Shown here: positions 11,267-21,633 of the stretch, piece by piece
Layout: every line of letters begins with the position of its first letter
How positions within the stretch are numbered: the stretch's first letter is position 1
Assembly: GCA_024345305.1 (NCBI GenBank)
Contig: BRON01000008.1
Coordinates: forward strand, 930,001 to 994,000
Source of the DNA: Mrakia gelida
Lineage: Eukaryota; Basidiomycota; Tremellomycetes; Cystofilobasidiales; Mrakiaceae
Direction: 5' to 3'
DNA length: 64,000 nucleotides
The notes under the pieces: model-generated
Told to the model about the DNA's origin: nothing
The model's database searches: none
The model's input: only the letters and a program-made list of their open reading frames with translations
Made by a program: the position numbers and the translations under genes

Positions 11267-14034
11267 ATGATGTGAGCTCTCCTGCTGCTCCTTCCTCCCT
11301 CTCAGACTCCAAAGCTGACCTCTATCTATCTCCTTTCAGCCTGGATCCTCCTAAAGAGTCTCCTCCCCCTGCTCCCTCCTCCTCTTCGACACGACCTCGG
11401 CGACCTCCTCCCCCTTCGTCGAGCTCGACAGCTTCCCGTCTACCTCGCCCTCGTCGCTCGCCTTCCTCCCAGGAGTCTCAACCTCAACTCTCACATGGGC
11501 CTCCTTCTATAGAGAGGTCAGTCAGCTCTCTTTCTCGTAGATCCAGGCGAGCGCTGACTTTCGTTCGTCCTTCAGAATTCGTGAGCTCATCGCCAACGGA
11601 GAAACGGACCAGGTCTTGCTCGCTCAAAGCGAGCTGCTCTCCTCCATCTTCAGTCTTCTTTCACTACAAGCTCAACGCGTGGGTCCAATCCGTACCATCT
11701 CTTCTTTTGGCTCAGCTGACTCGCTTCCTCTTTGGTGTTGGGGGACAGCAGCAAAACGAGCTGGACTCGGCCCTTCCTCCTTACTCCCATCCCCCTCCTC
11801 CCCTCCCCCTTCCTTCTCTCCCTCCCCCCGCTCCTCACTCGACTCCCCATCGCTCATCAACTCCCGGACCCTCCAACTACACCTCTTCTCTTCCACCCAC
11901 TTTCGCCCTTACCACTCCTTCCTCCTCAGCTCCAACCTCATCGGCCCAGTCCGACCAACTCCCACCGACCCCGCCAACCACTCCCTCTCCTCACCTCGAC
12001 TCTCCCCTCGCTCGTAGAGTCATCAGACGAGGTCCTCCGCCCTCCTTGAACTCATCCCCAGTCCCACTCGATGCGGCTCCGCTGAAACAGACGCTCAAGA
12101 ATCACTTCGCGGCGCTGGGGGTCCGAGTTCTGAGCAAGGTACAAGCGGAGATGGTCGCAGCGAAGGCTGGTGCTGCTGGGAGGACGTTGGTAGTTGAGGG
12201 AGGAAGCTGTGAGGGTAAGACTACAGGGATGTTGATGAGTTTGCTGAATCAGGTGAGTCCAAAACGTCTTTGCTCGCGTTCTGCGTTGCTTTCTCTCTCG
12301 TCGAACCTCTCGTCATCTCGACTCGACGCGTCGTTTCCCACTCACTCACCCACTTCCCGTCCCTCTCACAGATCGACCACCCCTCCCCCAACCCTTCCTC
12401 CCCTCAAATCCTCCTCCTAACACCCACCCCAACCTCAGCTCATGCCCTACACCAACTGCTCCCCTCCTCAAAACCGGCGTCCGTCAAGTCCCTCACGCTG
12501 CACTCTTACGATCATCGCGAGGATGCCAGGAACCTTCTTCGAACGCAGCCCAACGTGGTGATCGGGACGGCTGCGAGGGTGGAAGAACTTGCTGGTGGGG
12601 GTGGAGTGAAGGGGAAGGGACGCTCGGGAGGGTTGAGGTTGGAGGGGGTTCGGTGGGTGGGGGTTGAGGAGGGAGTTTGGGAGGAGGAGGAGGGGAGGGA
12701 GGCTTGGAAGAGGGTGTTGGGGATGATGGGGGAGGGGAGACTGAGGAGGGATTTGAGGGTGAGTGTTTTGGGGCTTCATTGGGATTGAGAGAGGAGGGAG
12801 AGAGTGCGAGGGAGATCTGACGCGTCGTTTTTCGTTCTTCGTTCGTCGTTCGACTCTTGCAGTACATCGTCCTCTCTTCCAAACCTCCCAGCGCAGCTCT
12901 GTCCGCCTTTATTGCCTCGCTGCATCCTCCACCTCACCTCTCGCCGCTATCGATCGTCGGTCAACACGACGTCGATTTCCTTCGTTCGCCTTTCGTCAAA
13001 CATTTCCGTTCGTCCTTCCCTCCTTGCCTTCTCTCTTTCCCTCCTCCACACTCATCCCACTGACTTAGTCCCACCTTCACCAAACCAGATATCTCAACCC
13101 CAACACCCATCTCCTCCCTCCTCCCGATCCACCAAACCCTCCTCTCCCAACTCTCAACCCTCATCTTCTGCTCGACTCCCGCCTCCCTTCGATCTCTCTC
13201 GCAAGCTCTCGACGAAAGAAGGGCCGAGTACTCCAGCTTACGTTCGTCCCGAATCCCCAACTCTCCAGTCCCTCGCGTCATTCTCTCTCGCTAACCCTGC
13301 TTCTTCTCCCTCTCCAGACCCAGACGACTCCCCTCAAAACTCCCACGTCTTCTTCCCCCGCTCCTCGTCTCGCTCCTCATCCTCACCATCTCCAGGAGGA
13401 TCCACCTCGACGTCAGTGCCCTTCTTGACGACGCCCTTTGAGGGACATACGTCCGATCGGGTCGCGTGCGTCGTAAACTGGGATGGGCCGATTTCGGTTG
13501 AGACTTAGTGAGTGCTTGCTTTGTCTCGCGTCCTTCTCCCTTTCCTTCGTTTCTCGTCGAACGACACCTGACTCGACCTCGTCTTCGTTCGTTCTCAGCA
13601 TCCATCGAGCCAAGAAACTCGACGCTCATGGTTCTGGGAGGAAGGTCGTGATGTTAGTTGCATCCGTTCCCCTTCTCTTCCCTCGCTTGCTTCGCTCGCG
13701 TTGCTCTCGCCTGACTCGACGTTTCATCCCCTCTCAGAACTTTCACCTCCACCATCGAAGAAGAAACGACCTTCCTCGAATCCATCGAAGAGCTGGAGAT
13801 CGAGTTGTCGTCGTCGGAGGGTGAGTTTCGTTTTTGGTTTTCGTTTCGCGCGCGTACACTCCCGCCACCTTTTTCGTCGCTTACTGACCTCTTGCCTTCG
13901 GCTCGTATTTTGCCTACAGAGCTGAAAGGTACGTTCCCCTTCTCCGTCTCTCCTTCTTCCCGACGACGACGATCAAGACGCGTGCTGACTTTCTCGTTTC
14001 GTTCCTTCTTCGCGCTCGCCTTTCAGATCTCTAG
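11267..14034 (+). CDS. DEAD-box-helicase-like protein with degenerate motifs
   Basis: A 5-nt first coding exon (ATGAT, 11267-11271) splices through an intron with a CTGAC branch to an exon beginning LDPPKESPPP. A long Ser/Pro-rich N-terminus follows, then a two-lobe DEAD-box fold. The Q-motif region is ALGVRVLSKVQAEMV and motif I is EGGSCEGKTTG, which keeps GKT. Motif II is degenerate (VRWVGVEEG in place of DEAD) and motif III reads IVLSSK in place of SAT. Motif IV is STLIFCSTPASLRSL, motif V region LTTPFEGHTSDRVACVVNWD, and motif VI YIHRAKKLDAH, which keeps HR but loses the following arginines of HRxGRxxR. The C-terminus TFLESIEELEIELS matches the IE..L pattern of eIF4A/DDX6 proteins. It is probably unable to hydrolyse ATP normally; a scaffold or RNA-binding pseudo-helicase is inferred. 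Confidence 0.75.
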
Positions 14035-14346
14035 GACTATGATTGTCGAGAGCATACGTAAGACGAATATCTAAGGAGCATAGCCACGACCCCAAACGAC
14101 CATCACACCCTTTCTCTTGAATCGCGATCACAATGCACCAATCTCGCGCCCATCTTCTTATCTTTCTCGACGCGATGGAGAAGAGAGCAAAGAGATCATG
14201 ATCGATAGATAGGCGACATAAATTGATTGTGGAGGAACAGCAACTAAGTGATCGAGGACAACAGCAACGAACGAAGGAACAAAACCAAAAAATCCCCAAA
14301 ACAAAGTCGCGTCGAACCCCTCCCATCCTCCATCCCCCATCCCCAC
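14035..14346. other. intergenic, convergent 3' ends
   Basis: Gap between the stops of the DEAD-like gene and R1. Only 3' UTR sequence is expected; nothing else is seen. Confidence 0.5.
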
Positions 14347-16983
14347 TCACTCCCCCTTCCTCCTACCCTCAACCCTCCCCCTCCTAACCTCCAGCCCACG
14401 CTTCACAACCTCCTCCGTCACCCACGCTAACCTCTCCAGCTCTCCTTTCTCCCCTCCTACTCCCATCAACCCCCCCATCCCCTCCTCCCCTCCCTCCCCC
14501 AACCTCGCATCATAGACCCTCTCGCACTCCCCACACGCCAGTCGTCCCGGCACGCTAACCACCTCCTCTGGATTCTCGAGACTCTGAGTCGCCAGAGCGA
14601 GGGTGGTGAAGGTTGGTGAGTCGGAGTTGCCGCAGAAGAAGCAGTAGGGCGCCGAGGAGGAGGGTGAGAGGAGGGAGGGTCTGGATCCGATGGTGAGGAA
14701 GGACGGAGGCTCGAGAGGCTGGGGTGGAGGGGAGGGATGAGAGGGTGGAGGAGAAAGATTTGGTGCTGTTCCTGGTGGTGGTGTTGGGACTTGAGTTGAG
14801 CGAGTGGGGTGGGTTGAACGAGGGAGTGGGAGACGAGGTTGGGATCCTGACGCGACGGCGTTCGCGTTGGAGGGGGGAGGAGGAGGAGGAGCTGCTTCCG
14901 TCCGGACTCGTTTCGAAGGCGGGGGAGCGGAGGGACCGACATGCTGATCCGAGGAGCGGCGATCCTTGAAGGCAGAGGAGGAGGAAGAGGAGGAGGCTGC
15001 TGACGAGCGAGCGGCGGCGGTGGGGCGGGAGGAGGAGGACGGGGAGGAGCGGCCTGAAGGATGGCCACCATCTCGGCGTAGGCCTGCCTGCGTAATTGGA
15101 ATCTCGATCTGATTCCCTCCACATTTCTGTTGGGATGCTAAGGGAGGAAGAGAGTCGGAAGGAGTCAGTGAACGAACGAGCTGGACGAAAAGAGGCAAAC
15201 GAACGGCTTGAGTTGACCGACTCACTGTTCGATGGAACTCCTTAGCCACCTTTAGGATTGACGGGTAAGGATTCGCGACTGAAAGGAGAAGAGCGAGATC
15301 CTTGTCCTCCTCCTGATTCCAGAAAACCTTGGACGTCCCCGAGCTGAAAGAGAAGAGTCGAAATCAGCTCGCGTGAATCACGAGAGAAGGTGAATACTCA
15401 CTGGATTTCCTCGATGCGGCGCGTGAAGAGGAGTCTGTGGCAGGAGTAGTACTCCCGGCAAGCGGTGGCGGAACGCTTCGTCGACTGAGGAGAAACGAGA
15501 AAGCACAGTCGCAGAAAGCGAGAGTCGAAGAGATCAGCCGCTTGGTAGTCGAAGTTAGATAGAGCCGTGCGATGGAAATGGCGAAGAACGTACTCTTGAT
15601 TCAGCATAGCGTTCAAAGGCGTTCTGACCGTTCTCGTCTCGTACCAAATACCCTTCGCGCTGCGAAGCGAGAAAGCGAGCGAGACTTTCCTTCTCCGCTT
15701 CGAGCCAGGCTCCCCACGTTGGAAGAAGAGCGTCGAGTTGACGGCAGGAAGCAGGTTGAAATTGTCAGGTATGGAACAGAGGGAACAAGTCGACGAGAGA
15801 CGAAGTCAACACTCCTTGAACGAACGAACTCACCTTTCACTCCGAGTCGTCCTCCCTCCTCCTCGTTCTGGTCCCCTTCTCCTCCGAGGAATCGGCATCG
15901 CCTCAAAGCCATCTTGAGCCCTCAGTTCCTTTGCTCGAGCATCGATCGACTTCTTGACCTTCCGGCAGTGTTTCCAGCACACTTCGGCGGAGCGGTTGGT
16001 GAACTGTTGGGAAAAAGGGAAGGCGAAGCAGACGCGTCAGGATTGTTCTATTCTCGACTTCGATACGGAGCTCAAACTTGAGAGGGGAACGTACCGCAGT
16101 CTTGGCATAATCCTGGAAGGTTTCCCAGTCGTACTCGTTCTCAGCAGCCGAATCATCGTCGGCAGTGGGTAGAGACGCGATGAAATGAGCGAGATTCTCG
16201 TCCTCCTGTCGGCTCCAGGGGCCAGTCGAGGGAAGGGTAGCCTCCTTTAGGCTGTGGGAAGTTAGGCTAGATACAACAAAGTCAGCTCGTCACGACTCGA
16301 GCAAAAAAAGAGTGGAGGTAGGAGAAAGAGGGCGAAAACGAGCGACTCACCTCGACTCGACCTCCTGCTCCTCGACCCGCTCGACCAAATCCGCCTCGGC
16401 CTCGACTCGCACCTCCCTTCCCTTGCCCTTGCTTCTCCTCCTACTCTCCTCCAAGCTGCAGATCAGGAAGTCTTCTTCCGGCTGCCATTCCTCCGATTCC
16501 ATGCTCTGGGAGAGCCATTCGAGGGAGACGAGGTGTTGTTGTTTGGAACGAGCCGACGTTCGGTTTGCTCGAGCGACTGCCTCCCCAAATCCAGAATCCG
16601 GATCGACGATGAGGCGGGTTGCTTTGAGGAGAGTGGCAGTGATGAGGGGTTTGGGATGAGTTCCAGTCCGAGGGATGGAACGAGGAAAGAAGAGGTCAGA
16701 GGAAGGGCAAAGGAGGAGAACTCAGGGCTGAACAAAGGAAACGAACGACACGCACTTGGAGCTGCTGAGAGAGCTTGAGAGCCTTGTCAGACAGAGGGTC
16801 GAAGTAGAGGATGAAACCTAGTGGCCAGACGGGCTTGAGGTTGGAAGAGGAGGATGTAGACGCGACGGAGGAGGGCTGGATGGGCAGAGGAGAAGGAGGA
16901 AGGTGTCGAGCTCGAGCTCGAGGAGGAGAAGGCCGAGCAAGCCCTGCTGGAGCTCTTGAGCTTGATGCTGGTGGATTCGACAT
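14347..16983 (-). CDS. R1: RAP1-like BRCT / triple Myb / C-terminal CxxC protein
   Basis: Start MSNPPASSSRAPAG at 16981-16983. Exon 1 ends with the family strand LKPVWPLGFILYFDPLSDKA. The next exon completes a RAP1-like BRCT segment (ATRLIVDPDSG...LVSLEWLSQSMESEEW). Three Myb/SANT-like repeats follow. In each, the first half starts with Trp and acidic residues and the second half begins directly after an intron: WSRQEDENLAHFIASL + FTNRSAEVCWKHCRKV; WLEAEKESLARFLAS + STKRSATACREYYSCHR; WNQEEDKDLALLLSV + HPNRNVEGIRSRFQLR. A Ser/Pro linker leads to the C-terminal module FLTIGSRPS...YCFFCGN, ACGEC and the helix LERLAWVTEEVVKRGLEVRR. Nuclear, DNA- or chromatin-binding function is inferred from the domains. 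It is convergent with the DEAD-like gene and divergent from the nuclease gene (228 bp). Confidence 0.85.
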
Positions 16984-17211
16984 GGTCGAGGGTAGGAGAG
17001 TAGACTGTAGAGTTCCGTTCTTGATGATGAGAATGACCTCAAAAGGTTGGCTGTGAGAACGTGGACGGTTGCAGGAGAGGAACGATCGGTCCAGCTTTCG
17101 ACCTTCCCTTCCTTCGAACCCTCACGACTGCTCCTCCTCCTGCCTATGGGAGCTGGCTTCTTCGCGTCCAGATCGCTCTCTCCCTCGACTACACTCCTTG
17201 CTCGTATATCC

Positions 17212-19180
17212 ATGCCCCCTCAACGTCAACCGCAACCGAATCGCCCTCCCTGGAGGAACGACCAACGCAAACGAGGAGGAGGAGGTCGAGCTCAAGATCC
17301 TCCTCCTCCTCCTGCTTCCTCCTCGTCTCGCCTTCCTCCCAACCCCAAAAGGTCCTACGCCACTACTCCCATCGCTTCAGCATCACCTCGAGGTCAGACC
17401 CTTATGACCTACAACGTCGACGGCCTCAGGAAGGTCACGAACGAGCGAAACGGGCCTGTCAGTCTCTCCTTCCTTCGAGCTTGTGAGCTCGATCTGCCCT
17501 TTGATCTCGACTCGACGCTGACTCCTCCCGCTGCTTAAACTTTCACCCCTCAGTCCTTCTGGAAGCTCCTCGAGAGAGTCCAGCCCGACTTCCTCATGCT
17601 CCAAGAACATCAACTGCCTCGTAGGACTCTTCTTGATCCTCGATTCGACGAGCTCGGCTACAAGCACTGTTATATCGATCGTCCAGCGACCGTGAGTTTC
17701 ACGATGGCATCAACGAGGCTCGGAGGACACAAGACTGACATTGAGCTTGATCGGATGGCTGTAGAACGGACGGTGGGGAGTTGCCACGTTCTCTAAAGAG
17801 GAGCCGATCAATATCTTGCTAGGGGAGGATGAGGGGATGCCTTCGGACCTGCATGGAAGGTTTGTCACTTCTGATATATCTTTACTCGGAGACTCAGAAG
17901 ACACAGCTGACTTGGCTTGGACCCTTTTGTTCGGTCAGGCTGGTCGTGCTCGAGTTCGAAGAGGTTCGTCGACTCGCGATCTCGACTTCTTCATCGACGC
18001 GTCTTGCTCTTCCTGGCTTCCTTCCCACCTCCTGACGTTTTCGCACCTCCAGTTCATCCTTCTCAACGTCTACGCACCCTACGCAGGCGATATCGTTTCA
18101 CAAGTCAAGGTCCGGTCAACCTTTCCCCTCAAAGCCCTCGACACTCTCCTCGACTGACATCTTTCTTCTCGTTCGCTCGCACAGAACCTCGATCTGAAGC
18201 TCCAGTACCTCAGCAACCTCGAGATGGTACTTCGGAAGTGTGATAAGAGGAAGTGAGTAGCACGAAATCAGCTGCAATAAATTAGCTCTCCAGAAACCAT
18301 CCCTCCTTCGATGACTGACTTAAATCCCTCTTCGATCCTCAGACCTTTGATCTGGTGCGCCCTCCCTCGCTCGCTCGCTCGATTTCCTTCGCTGACCTTG
18401 TCTCTTTCTTTCTCCCACAGGGCTGGTGACTTCAACGTCCGACTCGACTCTCTATCGACACCGCTCCCCGTCGTTCCACCGTCGCAGAGGACGGGGAACT
18501 TCACCTCGTTCGTTTCCTCGTCCCTTTGCGTCTCGTCTTCGTCTTCGTCGAACGTTCGCATAACCGGCACCAGCACCTCTTTACCTTTTACGCGTCATCA
18601 GGGAAGAGCTATCGGCCTACCATCGAATCCTCAACCCTCGAGCTCCAGGTTATCGACCGATGCGAGACGCGTTCTCACACTTCCATCCCATCTCGCCCAA
18701 CCACCCCTTCGCCGCTCAAAGTCAGCTCTGGAAGCGGTTTACTCGACCTAATGGCTGGGATGGAAAGAGTGAGCTCCACCGAGCACCCGCCTCGTTTCTG
18801 TCTTCGTTTCGAGTCAGCGCTGATCTGCTTCGTGCTCGTTCTCATTCTCGTTTCGCAGAGGTTTTGGTCGGTCAAGGGTCTCGGTTTGTCCTCTCCTTCT
18901 GATGCTCCTCCATCTCTCCTTCGACTGACTGTTTCTTTATCTTCTATCAGGCTCGATGGGTTCATCGTCTCGAACCGATTCGTCTCAAGGCTCGAAAGCT
19001 GCGAGATCGAACGCAACACGTTCTGCTCGGATCATTTCCCCGTCGTTCGTCCTTTCCATTTCGACTCTCGTTTCCGTCTGTCCACTCTCTGACTCTCTTT
19101 CGTACTTCGTTTTGACACAGGTCCTCACTCTCAAACCGACCAAACCACCGCCAGCTTCCTCCAGCTCGAAACAGTCGTAG
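17212..19180 (+). CDS. ExoIII/APE-family endonuclease-phosphatase-fold nuclease
   Basis: Signature motifs of the ExoIII/AP-endonuclease family are present in order across about eight exons: TYNVDGLRK (metal-site Asn), FLMLQEHQL (metal-binding Glu), GRWGVATFSK, FILLNVYAPYAGD, AGDFNVRL (catalytic Asp/Asn), GSRLDGFIVS and CSDHFPVVLTL (catalytic Asp-His). Every catalytic residue expected for phosphodiester cleavage is therefore retained. The start MPPQRQPQPNRPP opens a Gln/Pro/Arg-rich N-terminus that may hold a nuclear or mitochondrial targeting signal; earlier in-frame ATGs exist but add a low-complexity segment. The stop is at 19178-19180 after a Ser/Pro tail. Likely role is base-excision repair of abasic sites. 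It could also be another member of the superfamily, because the YAP loop differs from the usual Y-x-PN. It is divergent from R1. Confidence 0.85.
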
Positions 19181-19494
19181 AAGAGTCGCGTCGCACGAAT
19201 TCAATCCTCTCGCCAACTCTCACCCTCGCATCACTATCACGGCTTTATTCACGATCTCATGACCCTCTTTCTTGATCCATCCGGCCTTCTTTTTCGGGCG
19301 AGCTGAACAACCGAAGTACTAGTCTGTCGAGGAAAAAGAACGACACGCGAACAACATAAGAGCGACGTTGGTAATGAGAGGTACGAGAGGAAAGGGTAGG
19401 AGGGTCGTCTGATACGTAGAGTAAAGCGGGAGTGTTCGTAAACGGAGGAAGAAACTAAGAGAGGTGTCTCGAAAGCGTGGAGAACGGGGAGCGA
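19181..19494. other. intergenic, convergent 3' ends
   Basis: 3' UTRs of the nuclease gene and of the membrane protein ending at 19495. Nothing else recognised. Confidence 0.5.
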
Positions 19495-21331
19495 TCAAGC
19501 CGCCTTGGACGAGCGACGGTTCGACGTTGATGAGGTCGAAGTCGCGTCTGAGTGGGTGAGAGCTCCTGGTGCTCCGGTTGCGTTCTACACGAAAGCGAAG
19601 AATTCAAGGGTTCAGTGTCATACTCTCGCAGAGCGCCTGCAAAAAGCGATGAGGCAAACTCACTCCGTAAGAAGGAGGGATCGTCTCTCCGTCGAGATGT
19701 CCAACGTCGACTTCTTGACGAAGTTGCGCTGGTGGAAGAGGCTCGATTTCCGAAGCGAGACGAGTCGGCAGAGAGGGATGCGTATCCTGATGCGTATCCT
19801 GGCCTACGACTGAGGACGTTGAGGAGAAGGAGGGAGGAGAGAAGAGAGTCAGACCGGTGCGAGAGCAAAAGAAGACGAGCCAAAGGTCGATCGAACTAAC
19901 GCGACGTTGCTGGCGAGGTGTAGTTCCAAACTGGGACTTGAGACGCATCGTACGAGGTCTGTCTGATCTGAACGGGATCTCTATGGAGGGTGGTGATCGC
20001 TTCGTAGCCTGCGACGTCCTCCTGTAGGTTCGGATCCGGCTTCTCGCCCGACTCTTCGACGCGTCCGACTTCGGCGTTCTTTTGTTTCCTCCTCCTCAGA
20101 AACAGGAAAACGAGCACCCCAGCGATGACCACGACGGCTACGACACTGACTCCTCCGGCTATCGCTCCCGTGTTGGTAGATTTGGCTGCGAGGCTTCCTG
20201 CGGCGGCTGTTGCTGACGAGGAAGGGGTCGAAGAAAGAGTTGCTGAGTTGGAGGATGGGGCGACCGAGTTGGATACGATGGCTCCGGCGAGGGACGCAGT
20301 AGGCGATGTTGTCGGAGGGGTGGATGTTGGAGTCGTTGGAGGTAGGGAGGAGGTGGAAGGTGCTGCTGAACTCGTGGACGCGGCGATCACCGTCGCGCTC
20401 ATCGTCACTCCCTGCTCGACGTGCTCAGGATCTCCGACGTAGTTTTGAGAGCCTGCATCTTGAGCGAGGCAAGGAGTGATGTTCGAGTTTTGGACACTGA
20501 CTGAAGACGTAAAAGAGGGGGTAGGGATCGAAAATAGCGGGATCGTCAGGTTCACGCGTCGCGGTCGAGAAAAACACGCTTGAGAAAGACGAGACTCACC
20601 GCCGTCTCCCAGAAGATAGCTGACACCTCCATCGTAGTCATGGAGCTCTCCCCACATGACGGACTGTGATAAGATTCAGAGGGAGGAAGCGGATTGTGAG
20701 CTTGACGCTCGAACCTCTTGACGACGCGACTCGCTGATACGAGGAACCTACCCCTCCCGAAACGTCCACTGACCAAACGCGAGGAGAAGATCAGGTCAGC
20801 CATCGGCCGATGGGAGAATTCAGGCACCAGAGGAACGAACCGTTGTTCCAAATCACCCTAGTTACCGTCGTCGAGTCTTTCCAAGTTCCGTTCGGAGGGG
20901 CCAACCAAGGCCAAAAGCCTGCCGCGACTGGGACGTTGTTAACGGCGATGAACAAAGTGAAGTTCTGAGGTGCACTAGGGCTAGTGAACTGTATGTCGAG
21001 CTAGATCAAAAACGGAAGTCAGCACGAAGGAAGCGGAGGACGTCGCCGGAGTCGAGGGAGGAGAGATGAGAAAAACGAACAGGTCCGCACTGAGAGACGA
21101 TGGTTGCTGAGTTGGGGCTCAAGAAGGTGGCTTCTCCGAGGACCGAGAGAGCTGTAGAGCCGAGATAAGGGGGTGTGTGAAGAACTGTAAGGCGTACGAG
21201 AAGGAAGAACGTGAACTTTGAGCAGAGCGAAGGCGGCGAGATTGGATGAAACGCGTGAAGGACGAACCTCGAGCAGAAACTCGGCCCAGAAGACCTGAGA
21301 CCAGGACGACAATCGCCAGAGTACGAAGCAT
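19495..21331 (-). CDS. single-pass type I membrane protein (paralogue 1)
   Basis: Start at 21329-21331 with a clear signal peptide (MLRTLAIVVLVSGLLGRVSA). The extracellular part contains ATFLSPNSATIVSQCGP, FTLFIAVNNVPVAAGFWPW, APPNGTWKDSTTV, a YDGGVSYLLGDGG segment and VSVQNSNITPCLAQD. It is followed by a Ser/Thr/Ala-rich stalk and one membrane helix (AIAGGVSVVAVVVIAGVLVF) with an RRRK stop-transfer motif. The cytosolic tail extends through two further exons: one with LRQEVDVGHLDGETIPPSY, and the last ending NRRSSKAA at 19495. The tail motif EVDxG...PPxYG is shared with the neighbouring gene at 21634-23674, which supports these exons and shows a tandem duplication. The architecture is that of fungal cell-wall or sensor-like proteins; the ligand is unknown. 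Confidence 0.75.
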
Positions 21332-21633
21332 CACGTCTGGAGAAAGGAAGGTGAAGAGGTGGACGCTGATGGTTGGGGAGGAAGAGAGGGAAGGCTGGAG
21401 GAAGAGGACGAAGAGCGAATGAAGTCCGCTCCTATTCAGGGGCTGAGTGTTGAAGTTACGTAAGATCTCGGCGCACAAGGCTGACTTCTTTTTTTGGTTG
21501 GGAGGGGTCGCGTGCAGCCATGAAGAGGAGTTGTATATGCGAAGAAGAACGCCGAAGGGAACGAGAGGTCGACACGTCGAACGAAACGAGTGCTTTGCTC
21601 CAACGAAGAAGCGGAAAAACGAAGAAAATCCTA
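21332..21633. other. intergenic between tandem membrane-protein genes
   Basis: 302 bp holding the promoter of paralogue 1 and the 3' UTR of paralogue 2. Nothing else seen. Confidence 0.5.

Noticed and set aside
14466..15122. Alternative Pro/Ser-rich frames over the R1 C-terminal exon
   Set aside because: They are shadows of the real frame, which carries the conserved CxxC cysteines and terminal helix.
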